Source: Actinomycetes bacterium (GTDB lineage: Bacteria > Actinomycetota > Thermoleophilia > UBA2241). From it: a stretch of 47,748 nucleotides of DNA. This document shows positions 7,959 through 14,163 of the stretch, one piece after another (the stretch's first letter is position 1; each line of letters begins with the position of its first letter). The notes beneath the pieces were generated by a model that worked only from the letters and a program-made list of their open reading frames with translations, had not been told where the DNA came from and did not search any database. The position numbers and the translations under genes were made by a program. The DNA lies in contig JAKPOQ010000034.1 in assembly GCA_029547745.1 (NCBI GenBank), forward strand, positions 1-47,748, written 5' to 3'.

Positions 7959-8222
7959 ATGGACCCCCTGACCCACGCCCACATCCTGCTGGGCACCGAG
8001 CAGAAACGGCAGCTTCGCTTCTGGGCCGCGGACCGCAACACGTCCATGGCGCTGCTGATCCGCGAAGCCATCGACTACTACCTGCGCGTCGCCGTCGGCC
8101 CTTCGCCGCAGAAGATCCGGCGAGCGGCGCGTGACGCGGCAGGCTGCCTTCCGCAAGGACCTTCCGCCGGGCCGCAGTCCGGGGCTTCACGGGCGGAGCC
8201 GTGGCGGCCGAGCGAGGACTGA
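7959..8222 (+). CDS. Ribbon-helix-helix antitoxin
   Basis: This small protein (87 residues) carries a CopG/Arc-type ribbon-helix-helix fold: HAHILLGTEQKRQLRFWAAD for the strand and first helix, then NTSMALLIREAIDYYL for the second helix. The C-terminal tail is proline/serine-rich and would bind a toxin. ATG 7959 is chosen because GGAGG lies 5 bp upstream; an ATG at 7947 is possible. A PIN-like gene follows after 5 bp. An IS3 element ends 21 bp upstream, so the native promoter and operator are displaced (see 4217-4248). Antitoxins of this type usually repress their own operon. Confidence 0.82.
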   Translation: MDPLTHAHILLGTEQKRQLRFWAADRNTSMALLIREAIDYYLRVAVGPSPQKIRRAARDAAGCLPQGPSAGPQSGASRAEPWRPSED

Positions 8223-8227
8223 GCCGC

Positions 8228-8602
8228 ATGGACCCGTCACAACTGACGTTCGTCGATGCAGCCGCTCTCACTGCTGTCCTGGACCGCTCGTCCCCCGACC
8301 ACTTCTTCCTCGGCGAGTTGTGGCGCTTCGAGCTGGACTGCGGCACCACACTGGTCACGACCGACGCCAGCGTTCTCAAGGTCTCGCTCGATCTCCAGGC
8401 GAGACACGGTCTCGGTGGGGTCGAGAAGTTGTTCCACCTTGTGGTGCCTGCGCTCCGCGTGCAGCCGAGCACCAGGGCCGACGTCGAGGTGGCGGTGGCC
8501 TCGCTGCTCTCGGCGCGAGACGCGCAGCGCGACCTGGTGCAGCAGTTGGAGGACGTCGTCAGGAGCCGTCTTCGTGTGACGCAGACGCTCGCCGCCCGTT
8601 GA
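8228..8602 (+). CDS. PIN-domain toxin, apparently truncated/degenerate
   Basis: This 124-residue product looks like a VapC-type PIN nuclease. It starts LTFVDAAALTAVLDRSSPDH, giving the first catalytic Asp. A middle part reads TLVTTDASVLKVSLDLQARH, where PIN toxins have the conserved Thr-Asp/Asn and a Glu (here Lys-Val). The end reads RDLVQQLEDVVRSRLRVTQT and then stops, where the family has a conserved acidic SxxD segment and a final TxD(RH)F motif. The missing end and the replaced acidic residue suggest an inactive nuclease. It is coupled to the antitoxin by a 5-bp gap. Confidence 0.7.
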   Translation: MDPSQLTFVDAAALTAVLDRSSPDHFFLGELWRFELDCGTTLVTTDASVLKVSLDLQARHGLGGVEKLFHLVVPALRVQPSTRADVEVAVASLLSARDAQRDLVQQLEDVVRSRLRVTQTLAAR

Positions 8603-8763
8603 TCCGAGCAGAACGGCGCACCGGATGGTGCATGTCACGCCGGAAGAGCATGGCATATCGGGACCGCCGCCGCGGGCGAGGCCCGACGCCATCACCGGGT
8701 GGCCTCGGCTTTTCGGGGAGTACGTACAGGTGAAGTGCTCAGGGAACGTGCACGGTCCGGTGT

Positions 8764-9873
8764 TCAGGGACTGCGCGCCGCCCGCCGCAGGCCGGCGGCG
8801 CGGGCCGCATCGAGTGCGGCTCCGAACTCAGCGCGCGTGATCCGGCGAGCGATGGAGCGCAGGTCCGCGACACGGTCCCGGCCGTCGCTGACGACGTCGG
8901 TCTGGTCGTTCCGCGCCGCCGTGTTCCCGGCGTCGCGAGCAGGCGCGGCGTCTTCCCGATGTACACGTCCCCCGTCGCGTCTGGGCGCCGCCTCTGCCAG
9001 GCGCTGCCGTCCGTCTCTCTGCCCACGATCGACATCGGCGGTCGCAAGGCTGGCCTCGGCGCACGGGCGGTACTGGTCCATCACGTTGACGAACGTGTCC
9101 GGACTGAGCCCGGCGAGGAACGCGAACACCTGCTCGCTCTCCGCGACCAGTCCCGGCATGACCAGGTGGCGGACGAGCAAACCGCGCACCGCGAGTCCGT
9201 CCGCGCCCACCACGAGGTCGCCGACCTGGCGCTGCATCTCGGTCATCGCGCGGCGCACGACCTCGGGGTAGTCGCGCGCCGTAAGGTACCGCTCGGCGGG
9301 CTCGGCGTCGAGCAGCTTGACGTCGGGCATGTAGATGTCGACGACGCCGTCGAGGAGCGCCAGCGTCTCGACGGCGTCGTACCCGCCGGTGTTGTAGACG
9401 ATCGGGATGCGCAAGCCCTGAGGGACAGCAATGGCCAGTGCGGCGAGGATCTGTGCGACGACGTGCGACGGTGTGACGAGGTTCAGGTTGTGGCAACCCA
9501 TGTCCTGCACGTCGAGGAAGACGGCGGCGAGCTGCGCCGGAGCGAGCTCCTCCCCGGCCGGCCGGTGCGAGATCTCGCTGTTCTGACAGAACCGGCAACG
9601 CAGGTTACAGCCGCCGAAGAACACCGTCCCCGAGCCGGCTCGCCCGCGGAGGACCGACTCCTCGCCGTGGTGTGGGCCATAGCTCGCGACTCTGGCACGG
9701 GCGCCGATGCCGCAGACACCGCCGGCGCCGGTCGTACGGTCGACACCGCAGCGGCGCGGACAGAGCTCGCAAGCGGCGAGCAGTCGGGCGGCGCGCTGCG
9801 CGCGCCGCCCGAGCTCGCCGCTCTCGCTCAGGGCGACGTAGGAGGGTCGGCCTGTCCGGCTGGGCGGTCTCAT
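8764..9873 (-). CDS. Radical SAM protein, PflA-like/AmmeMemoRadiSam family
   Basis: This 369-residue radical SAM enzyme is close to COG1313 (putative pyruvate-formate-lyase-activating type). An N-terminal four-cysteine segment (CELCPRRC at 35-42, then C54) precedes the 4Fe-4S/SAM motif CNLRCRFC (C89, C93, C96) and FFGG just before it. The barrel follows (HNLNLVTPSHVVAQI, GLRIPIVYNTGGYD, DIYMPDVKLLD) and the ending VNVMDQYRP. Between this motif and the C-terminal helix (RRITRAEFGAALDAARAAG) lies an insertion of about 65 charged, low-complexity residues (8854-9060) absent from relatives as I know them. ATG 9873 is chosen because the conserved region begins soon after it. The stop lies beside a GC-rich dyad. 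The substrate is unknown. Confidence 0.85.
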   Translation of the reverse strand: MRPPSRTGRPSYVALSESGELGRRAQRAARLLAACELCPRRCGVDRTTGAGGVCGIGARARVASYGPHHGEESVLRGRAGSGTVFFGGCNLRCRFCQNSEISHRPAGEELAPAQLAAVFLDVQDMGCHNLNLVTPSHVVAQILAALAIAVPQGLRIPIVYNTGGYDAVETLALLDGVVDIYMPDVKLLDAEPAERYLTARDYPEVVRRAMTEMQRQVGDLVVGADGLAVRGLLVRHLVMPGLVAESEQVFAFLAGLSPDTFVNVMDQYRPCAEASLATADVDRGQRDGRQRLAEAAPRRDGGRVHREDAAPARDAGNTAARNDQTDVVSDGRDRVADLRSIARRITRAEFGAALDAARAAGLRRAARSP

Positions 9874-10071
9874 CGCATCCGGTATGGCACACCCGTGACC
9901 AGCGCGCAAGGTGCGGCTTGAGGGGCGCAGCAGCCTGCTGCCGACAAGGTGCGGCTCACGGCTTCGGTACATCGCCGCCCAGAAGGCACAGCTTCACCTG
10001 CTGCACGCGACGGCGAGGACACCGCCTCACGTCGTCACTCGGCGCCGACAGAGGCCATGGCGCTGACGGAC

Positions 10072-10110
10072 GCGGCGCGGCCCGGGCGGGGAGTGCCTGG
10101 GCCGCGCCGC
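10072..10110 (-). terminator. Hairpin downstream of the CoA-transferase genes
   Basis: Perfect 12-bp arms (GCGGCGCGGCCC and its complement) enclose a 15-base loop. It lies within the 295-bp gap between the CoA-transferase operon and the radical SAM gene, in which I see no gene. It probably works with the hairpin at 10117-10138. Confidence 0.6.
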
Positions 10111-10116
10111 ACCGTG

Positions 10117-10138
10117 TGGGCCGGCTGTCGCCGGCCCA
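10117..10138 (-). terminator. Hairpin immediately downstream of the CoA-transferase beta gene
   Basis: Nine-bp arms TGGGCCGGC/GCCGGCCCA enclose the loop TGTC, 30 bp after the stop codon. Confidence 0.6.
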
Positions 10139-10168
10139 ATCCTCACCCGGCGCTCGGCTGCGCCGCCC

Positions 10169-10987
10169 TCATCCCAGGATCAGCCGCTGGGGGTCGACTT
10201 CGTCGCGCAAGATGCGGAGCTCCTCGGCGTCCGGAGGCGTCGCCTCAGCCGCGCGGGTGACGTCCATGGTGAAGCCGGTGTTCTCGGTCACCTCTCCGGT
10301 CGTCACGCCGGGGTAGTACTCGGCGAGGTACATCTCCTTCGTCGCCTCGTCGAACTTCATGACGCCGAGGTCGCTGACCACGGCGAGCGGCCCGCCACGC
10401 CGGTACCCGGCGTGGCGCCGCGACTCGCCGCCCGTCAGCCAGCCCGGCGTCGTCAGGTAATCGAGCTTCTCGACGAACTTGCGTCTTCCGTGGTGCATGA
10501 ACACGAGGAAGCCGCTGGCCAGCGAGCCGGCGTCGCAGGCCCCGCCGCTCCCCGAGAAGCGGACCTTCGGATGGCGGTAGTCGCCGATGACGGTGGAGTT
10601 CAGGTTGCCGTAACGGTCGATCTGCGCGGCGCCGAGGAAGGCGATCGTGTGCAGGCGTCGGTTGGCGACGTAGCTGAACGCCTCGACGAGGCCGGCGTTG
10701 AGGTTGGAGTAGGCCATGACGCGGGAATCGGCCACAGCCATCGGCAGTTCTTCGAGCTGTGGCCCGATTCCCCCGGTCTCGAAGAAGATGTGCGCCCGCG
10801 GGGCGTGGATGCGCTTGGCGACGGTCGCCGCCAGCATCGCCACGCCCGTCCCAGCGAAGAGCACATCGCCGTCCTTGATGAGGCGGCCGGCGGCGATGGC
10901 CATCATCTCGCGCGCGGTGTATGCGGGCGGCGGAGTGGGCGTAGCGCCGGGCGAAGGGGCGGAGGGCGTGTGTGTAGGGTCGGCCAT
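10169..10987 (-). CDS. CoA-transferase beta subunit, glutaconate CoA-transferase family
   Basis: This is subunit B (272 residues) of a family I CoA-transferase, which moves CoA between acyl-CoA and a free acid. A proline-rich N-terminal 20 residues leads into YTAREMMAIAAGRLIKDGDV, the GTGVAMLAATVAKR strand-loop and HIFFETGGIG, whose Glu is the likely catalytic residue by family pattern. IDRYGNLNSTVIG and SGSGGACD complete the fold. The ATG at 10987 has AGGAGGTGAGGAAG upstream and lies 5 bp after the alpha-subunit stop, so the two are co-translated. The exact acid is not readable from sequence; 3-oxoadipate, glutaconate and sterol-ring-type substrates are all possible. Confidence 0.88.
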   Translation of the reverse strand: MADPTHTPSAPSPGATPTPPPAYTAREMMAIAAGRLIKDGDVLFAGTGVAMLAATVAKRIHAPRAHIFFETGGIGPQLEELPMAVADSRVMAYSNLNAGLVEAFSYVANRRLHTIAFLGAAQIDRYGNLNSTVIGDYRHPKVRFSGSGGACDAGSLASGFLVFMHHGRRKFVEKLDYLTTPGWLTGGESRRHAGYRRGGPLAVVSDLGVMKFDEATKEMYLAEYYPGVTTGEVTENTGFTMDVTRAAEATPPDAEELRILRDEVDPQRLILG

Positions 10988-10992
10988 CTTCC

Positions 10993-11970
10993 TCACCTCC
11001 TGTCCAGGCCCGGCGCGTAGCCGGCGACCGTGTTGGCGCGGATGTGCGCGAGCTGCGCTCCTCCGACCTTGTCGAGGTACGCGTCCCAGCTCCCGATGCC
11101 GTACACCCACTCGTCCAGATATGTGGCCCACTGCTCGTCGTCCTTGGCCATCGCCTTGTACAGGTTCAGGTGCTTGGGGTCGTAGTCGTAGAAGGACCGG
11201 CAAGCGGTCGGGTGGGCGCCGTACGGCACGGGCACGACGGCGTCGACCAGGAACGGCGGCAGCGCGTTCTGGTCGGGGTCGATGCGGAGGTAGCTCTCGG
11301 GGACGATCTCTTCACAGGTCACGACCACCACCGAGGCCGCCTTGCACTGCTCGAGGTCGGCGAACGTGAGGCCCTTGATGCGGACGGTCCCGTCGGTGCT
11401 CACCTGCTGGGCATGGATGAGCGAGACGTCCGGCGTCAGCGCGGGGAGGAGGGCGACGTCGTCGTCGGGGTGGCCGAAGGGGTCGGCCATGACGTGGACC
11501 TTCTTCCTTGCCACCTTGACGCCGTCGCGGATCTTGGGCGGGAAGCCTTCTTGCCGAAGGACGTCCGTCCCCAGGCCTGACTTGCTGGGGATGAACGGGA
11601 CGCTCAGGGCGCCGGCCAGGAAGCGCAGGCTCATTTGGTTGTTCGTGTAGTCCTCGACGAGCACCTCGCCGCGCTCGACCGCCTTGCGGAAGCGGATGCA
11701 GGTCGGGGCGAAGCGTCCGTTGCCGCCGTAGGCGACCTCGATGCGCGAGACGCAGCCCGCGCCCACCAGGACGTCGAGCGCCTGTCCGTTGGAATGGGCG
11801 ACGAGGTGCAGGTCGCGGATCCGGCGACGGGCGATCTCGTAGACGAGCGCCATCGGGTTGCGGTTGATGGTGAAGCCGCCCACGGCGATCTGCTGGCCGT
11901 CGCGGACGAAGCGCTCGACGGCTTCACCGACGGTCATCAGCTTGCTGTCGAGCCCGTTCGGTTCGCCCAT
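10993..11970 (-). CDS. CoA-transferase alpha subunit, glutaconate CoA-transferase family
   Basis: This is subunit A (325 residues) of the same CoA-transferase. It shows the family I start LMTVGEAVERFVRDGQQIAV with the GG loop (GGFTINRNPMALVYEI), then FIPSKSGLGTDV, HVMADPFGHPDDD and a C-terminal FYDYDPKHLNLYKAM region. The ATG at 11970 has AAGGAGGCGGCGC just upstream. It is the first gene of a two-gene operon with a leader of about 128 nt that closely resembles the leader of the acyl-CoA dehydrogenase operon at 12.7 kb. This links the enzyme to that pathway. Confidence 0.9.
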   Translation of the reverse strand: MGEPNGLDSKLMTVGEAVERFVRDGQQIAVGGFTINRNPMALVYEIARRRIRDLHLVAHSNGQALDVLVGAGCVSRIEVAYGGNGRFAPTCIRFRKAVERGEVLVEDYTNNQMSLRFLAGALSVPFIPSKSGLGTDVLRQEGFPPKIRDGVKVARKKVHVMADPFGHPDDDVALLPALTPDVSLIHAQQVSTDGTVRIKGLTFADLEQCKAASVVVVTCEEIVPESYLRIDPDQNALPPFLVDAVVPVPYGAHPTACRSFYDYDPKHLNLYKAMAKDDEQWATYLDEWVYGIGSWDAYLDKVGGAQLAHIRANTVAGYAPGLDRR

Positions 11971-12098
11971 GCGCCGCCTCCTTGAGTCTCATGGGGCCCA
12001 GAAACGCGAAAGCCCCCAGGGCAGACACGATCGTCTCCGCTGGGGGACATGGCCGGGACAGGCGGGAGGACGGCTCCCTGCCGTGGCCATGCGGCAGC
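11971..12098 (-). ncRNA. Candidate cis-regulatory leader of the CoA-transferase operon (copy 1)
   Basis: The transcript should start near 12098. It begins with CGCGCTGC and then has a GC-rich stem region (CATGGCC/GGCCATG arms, with GGGAG/CTCCC inside). A hairpin CCCCCAG...CTGGGGG follows at 12013-12046, then TTTCGCGTTTCTGGG, then the AAGGAGG ribosome site 42 nt after the hairpin. The same order of elements, the same hairpin arms and nearly the same spacing occur before the acyl-CoA dehydrogenase gene. The short T-rich stretch after the G-run makes an attenuator conceivable. The function is inferred; I do not recognise a known riboswitch class. Confidence 0.6.
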
Positions 12099-12104
12099 GC
12101 GTCC

Positions 12105-12132
12105 ATGATACAGGCGCCGACGACCGGCGCAA
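12105..12132 (-). promoter_or_regulatory. Promoter of the CoA-transferase operon
   Basis: On the minus strand, -35 TTGCGC (12127-12132) and -10 TATCAT (12105-12110) have a 16-bp spacer. The dehydrogenase operon has TTGCGC and TATGAT with the same spacer. The -35 overlaps the upstream part of the divergent DUF3870 promoter. Confidence 0.75.
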
Positions 12133-12147
12133 GCGACGTCGCGCTGA

Positions 12148-12153
12148 TAGAAT
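12148..12153 (+). promoter_or_regulatory. -10 box of a leaderless DUF3870 transcript
   Basis: TAGAAT ends 9 bp before the ATG at 12163, and no ribosome binding site is visible. Transcription would start at or within 3 bases of the start codon. Confidence 0.55.
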
Positions 12154-12162
12154 GATGCGGCG

Positions 12163-12579
12163 ATGGTCTCCGCTGACGGACAGGGGGACAAGTTGCCCGC
12201 CCACGACACGACCTTCCTGTTCTCGGGCTACGCCCGCCTGCCGCAAGACGTCTCGCACCAGGCGATCTACAAGCGCGTCGGCGTCGTCCTCGAGGTCGAC
12301 GAGATGGGCGTCATCGTCGGCTGCACCGCCTCACTGATCATGGACACGGCGCGCGACTTCTTCGCGCGCCTCCTGCTCGGCCGTAACGTCCTCAACGAGC
12401 GGCGCGAGATCGAGGCGCTCATCCGCTACCGCTACCGCGGCCACTCCCAGGGCGCCCTCATCTCGGCCCTGCACAAGGTCTTCGAGGCCGTCGACCAGTC
12501 ACCCCTCGTGCTCGGCGACGCCGCCTTCCCGCTGCCCAGCGCGAAGAACCCGGACGTGGGCACCGAGACGTACGGCTGA
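12163..12579 (+). CDS. DUF3870 domain protein
   Basis: This 138-residue protein matches the DUF3870 pattern. FLFSGYARLPQDVSHQAIYK opens the domain, then VDEMGVIVGCTASLIMDTAR, FFARLLLGRNV and the motif YRGHSQGALISALHKVFEAV. The family is small, cytosolic and of unknown function, and often lies near CoA-ligase, CoA-transferase or acyl-CoA dehydrogenase genes. Here it lies between the CoA-transferase operon (divergent) and the dehydrogenase operon (same strand), with a leaderless-type start. The location supports a role in the same pathway. No catalytic residues can be named. Confidence 0.85.
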   Translation: MVSADGQGDKLPAHDTTFLFSGYARLPQDVSHQAIYKRVGVVLEVDEMGVIVGCTASLIMDTARDFFARLLLGRNVLNERREIEALIRYRYRGHSQGALISALHKVFEAVDQSPLVLGDAAFPLPSAKNPDVGTETYG

Positions 12580-12640
12580 GCCGTCCCTCGCGTCGTACAC
12601 CCGGTCGGATCTTGCTCCACAATGGCGAAACGGCGCCTGC

Positions 12641-12668
12641 TTGCGCCTGCGGCAGCGGCGTGTATGAT
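12641..12668 (+). promoter_or_regulatory. Promoter of the acyl-CoA dehydrogenase operon
   Basis: -35 TTGCGC (12641-12646) and -10 TATGAT (12663-12668) have a 16-bp spacer. Both boxes, the preceding C and the following GTCCGCGCTGC match the CoA-transferase promoter closely. Confidence 0.75.
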
Positions 12669-12675
12669 GTCCGCG

Positions 12676-12802
12676 CTGCACACAGAGCCGCAGACGGGCG
12701 CCGTCTCCGCCCGCCGGCCGCAGGCTTTGGACCCCCAGCGACCGCGCAAGCGTTCCCTGGGGGTCTCGTCGTTTCCGGGGACAGGTCCAAAGGAGGAGCC
12801 GC
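12676..12802 (+). ncRNA. Candidate cis-regulatory leader of the acyl-CoA dehydrogenase operon (copy 2)
   Basis: The expected start is near 12675. The leader opens with the shared GCGCTGC, has a GC-rich stem region (for example GGGCG/CGCCC at about 12696-12712), then the hairpin CCCCCAG...CTGGGGG (12732-12763) with the shared CCCCCAGCG and CCCTGGGGG, then TCTCGTCGTTTCCGGG and AAAGGAGG before ATG 12803. The loop and stem cores differ from copy 1 while arms and order are kept, as expected for a structured RNA rather than a recent duplicate. No known riboswitch class is recognised. Confidence 0.6.
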
Positions 12803-14035
12803 ATGGACTTCCGTTACACCACCGAGCAGGACATGTACCGCCAGGCGATCCGCGAATGGCTGACCAAGAACCTCGAGCCGCGGGCGCGCGCGATCGACGA
12901 GGCCGAGGACGGGATCCCCGACGACATCACCGCCGGCATGGCGGAACTAGGGATGTTCGGCGTCACCATCCCCGAGCAGTACGGCGGCATGCCGCTCCCC
13001 GATGACGAGCGCCTCATCTACGCGATGATCACCGTCCACGAGATCGCGCGCGCCGACCTCAGCATGAGCACGCCCGTGTATACCCTGCTCACCATCGGCT
13101 GGTCGTACATCGTCAACCGCTACGGCACGGAGGAGCTCAAGCAGGAACTGCTGCCGGCGGTGGCCGCCGGCAAGGCGTTCGCCGGCATCAACACGACCGA
13201 GCCCGGCGGCGGCTCCGACCTCGCCGCCATCAAGACGGTCGCCCTGTGGAACGAAGAGAAGCAGGTCTACGTCATGAACGGCGAGAAGGCCTACGTCTCC
13301 GGGCCCAAGGAGTGCGCCAAGTGGGGCCCGCCCAGCGGCCACTGCACCCTCGTCAAGACCGACCCGAACCAGGGACACAAGGGCATGACCTTCATCTGGG
13401 TCCCCGCCCACCTGCCCGGCATCACCTACACGACCTACAAGGACATGGGTCGCATGGGCCTGAGCACCGGCGGCTGGATCTACAAGGATGTCGAGCTGCC
13501 CAAGAAGTACGTGCTCGGCGAAGAGGGCAAGGGGTTCTACGTCAACATGGACGGCTTCAACGCCGCCCGCGTCCTAGTCGCGGCCGCCTGCCTCGGCGGG
13601 GCCGAGAAGGCGCTCGAGATCAGCGGCGAGTACACGGCGCAGCGCAAGACCTTCGGCAAGCCGCTCGGCAAGTGGGAGGGCATCTCGTTCGAGATGGCCG
13701 ACGACTGGATGCAGCTCGACATGCTCAAGCTCAACCTGCTGCGTGGCGCGTGGATGATCGGCCAGGAGCACACCAACCCCGGCCAGTTCAGCCGCAAGGA
13801 CATCAACAAGGTCATCTCGACGTGCAAGTGCCTCAGCCCGACCTTGTGCCACGACATCGCCCGCCACGGGATGATGTACCACGGCGCCTTCGGCTACACG
13901 AAGGAGACCCCGCTCGAGATGCTGCTTCGCGGCGTCATGAGCTACGAGGTCGGCGCCGAGGGTGGTTTGATGATCATGCGCGGCATCATCGCCCGCGACG
14001 AGTGGGGCGACACGCACAACCCGTTCAAGGATTAG
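12803..14035 (+). CDS. Acyl-CoA dehydrogenase
   Basis: This 410-residue flavoprotein oxidises an acyl-CoA to the enoyl-CoA and passes electrons to ETF. An N-terminal helical domain (1-120) starts MDFRYTTEQDMYRQAIREWL. The middle beta-domain has FAGINTTEPGGGSDLAAIKT, typical of FAD binding (TEPxxGSD). The C-terminal helical domain has YTAQRKTFGKPLGKWEGISF and GAFGYTKETPLEMLLRGVMS. The Glu in SYEVGAEGG is a candidate base. The length is normal. AAAGGAGG precedes the ATG. It leads an operon with FixC, FixX, FixA and FixB homologues, so the electron route is encoded with it. Confidence 0.95.
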   Translation: MDFRYTTEQDMYRQAIREWLTKNLEPRARAIDEAEDGIPDDITAGMAELGMFGVTIPEQYGGMPLPDDERLIYAMITVHEIARADLSMSTPVYTLLTIGWSYIVNRYGTEELKQELLPAVAAGKAFAGINTTEPGGGSDLAAIKTVALWNEEKQVYVMNGEKAYVSGPKECAKWGPPSGHCTLVKTDPNQGHKGMTFIWVPAHLPGITYTTYKDMGRMGLSTGGWIYKDVELPKKYVLGEEGKGFYVNMDGFNAARVLVAAACLGGAEKALEISGEYTAQRKTFGKPLGKWEGISFEMADDWMQLDMLKLNLLRGAWMIGQEHTNPGQFSRKDINKVISTCKCLSPTLCHDIARHGMMYHGAFGYTKETPLEMLLRGVMSYEVGAEGGLMIMRGIIARDEWGDTHNPFKD

Positions 14036-14055
14036 GCACCGGAGTCGGCGCAAGC

Positions 14056-14109
14056 TGACGCAGGCAACTAACGTGCGGTGTGGCGTAGCGGCACCGCACA
14101 CTGACCGAC
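14056..14109 (+). repeat. Third copy of the dispersed 50-bp hairpin element
   Basis: TGACGCAGGCAACTAACGTGCGG resembles the unit at 1960 with one base missing. A hairpin with arms GTGCGGTG/CACCGCAC follows (14073-14099), then TGACCGACG at 14101-14109. It lies between the dehydrogenase and FixC-like genes, so it does not simply end the operon. Confidence 0.6.
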
Positions 14110-14112
14110 GAT

Positions 14113-14142
14113 GGGGCGGGCGGCGATGCCGCCGCCCGCCCC
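14113..14142 (+). promoter_or_regulatory. Strong hairpin before the FixC-like gene
   Basis: Perfect 12-bp arms GGGGCGGGCGGC/GCCGCCCGCCCC enclose a 6-base loop, ending 21 bp before the FixC start. Its place inside the operon suggests partial termination or mRNA stabilisation between the dehydrogenase and the electron-transfer genes. Confidence 0.5.
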
Positions 14143-14163
14143 TCTCTCATCAGGGGAAGCGGC

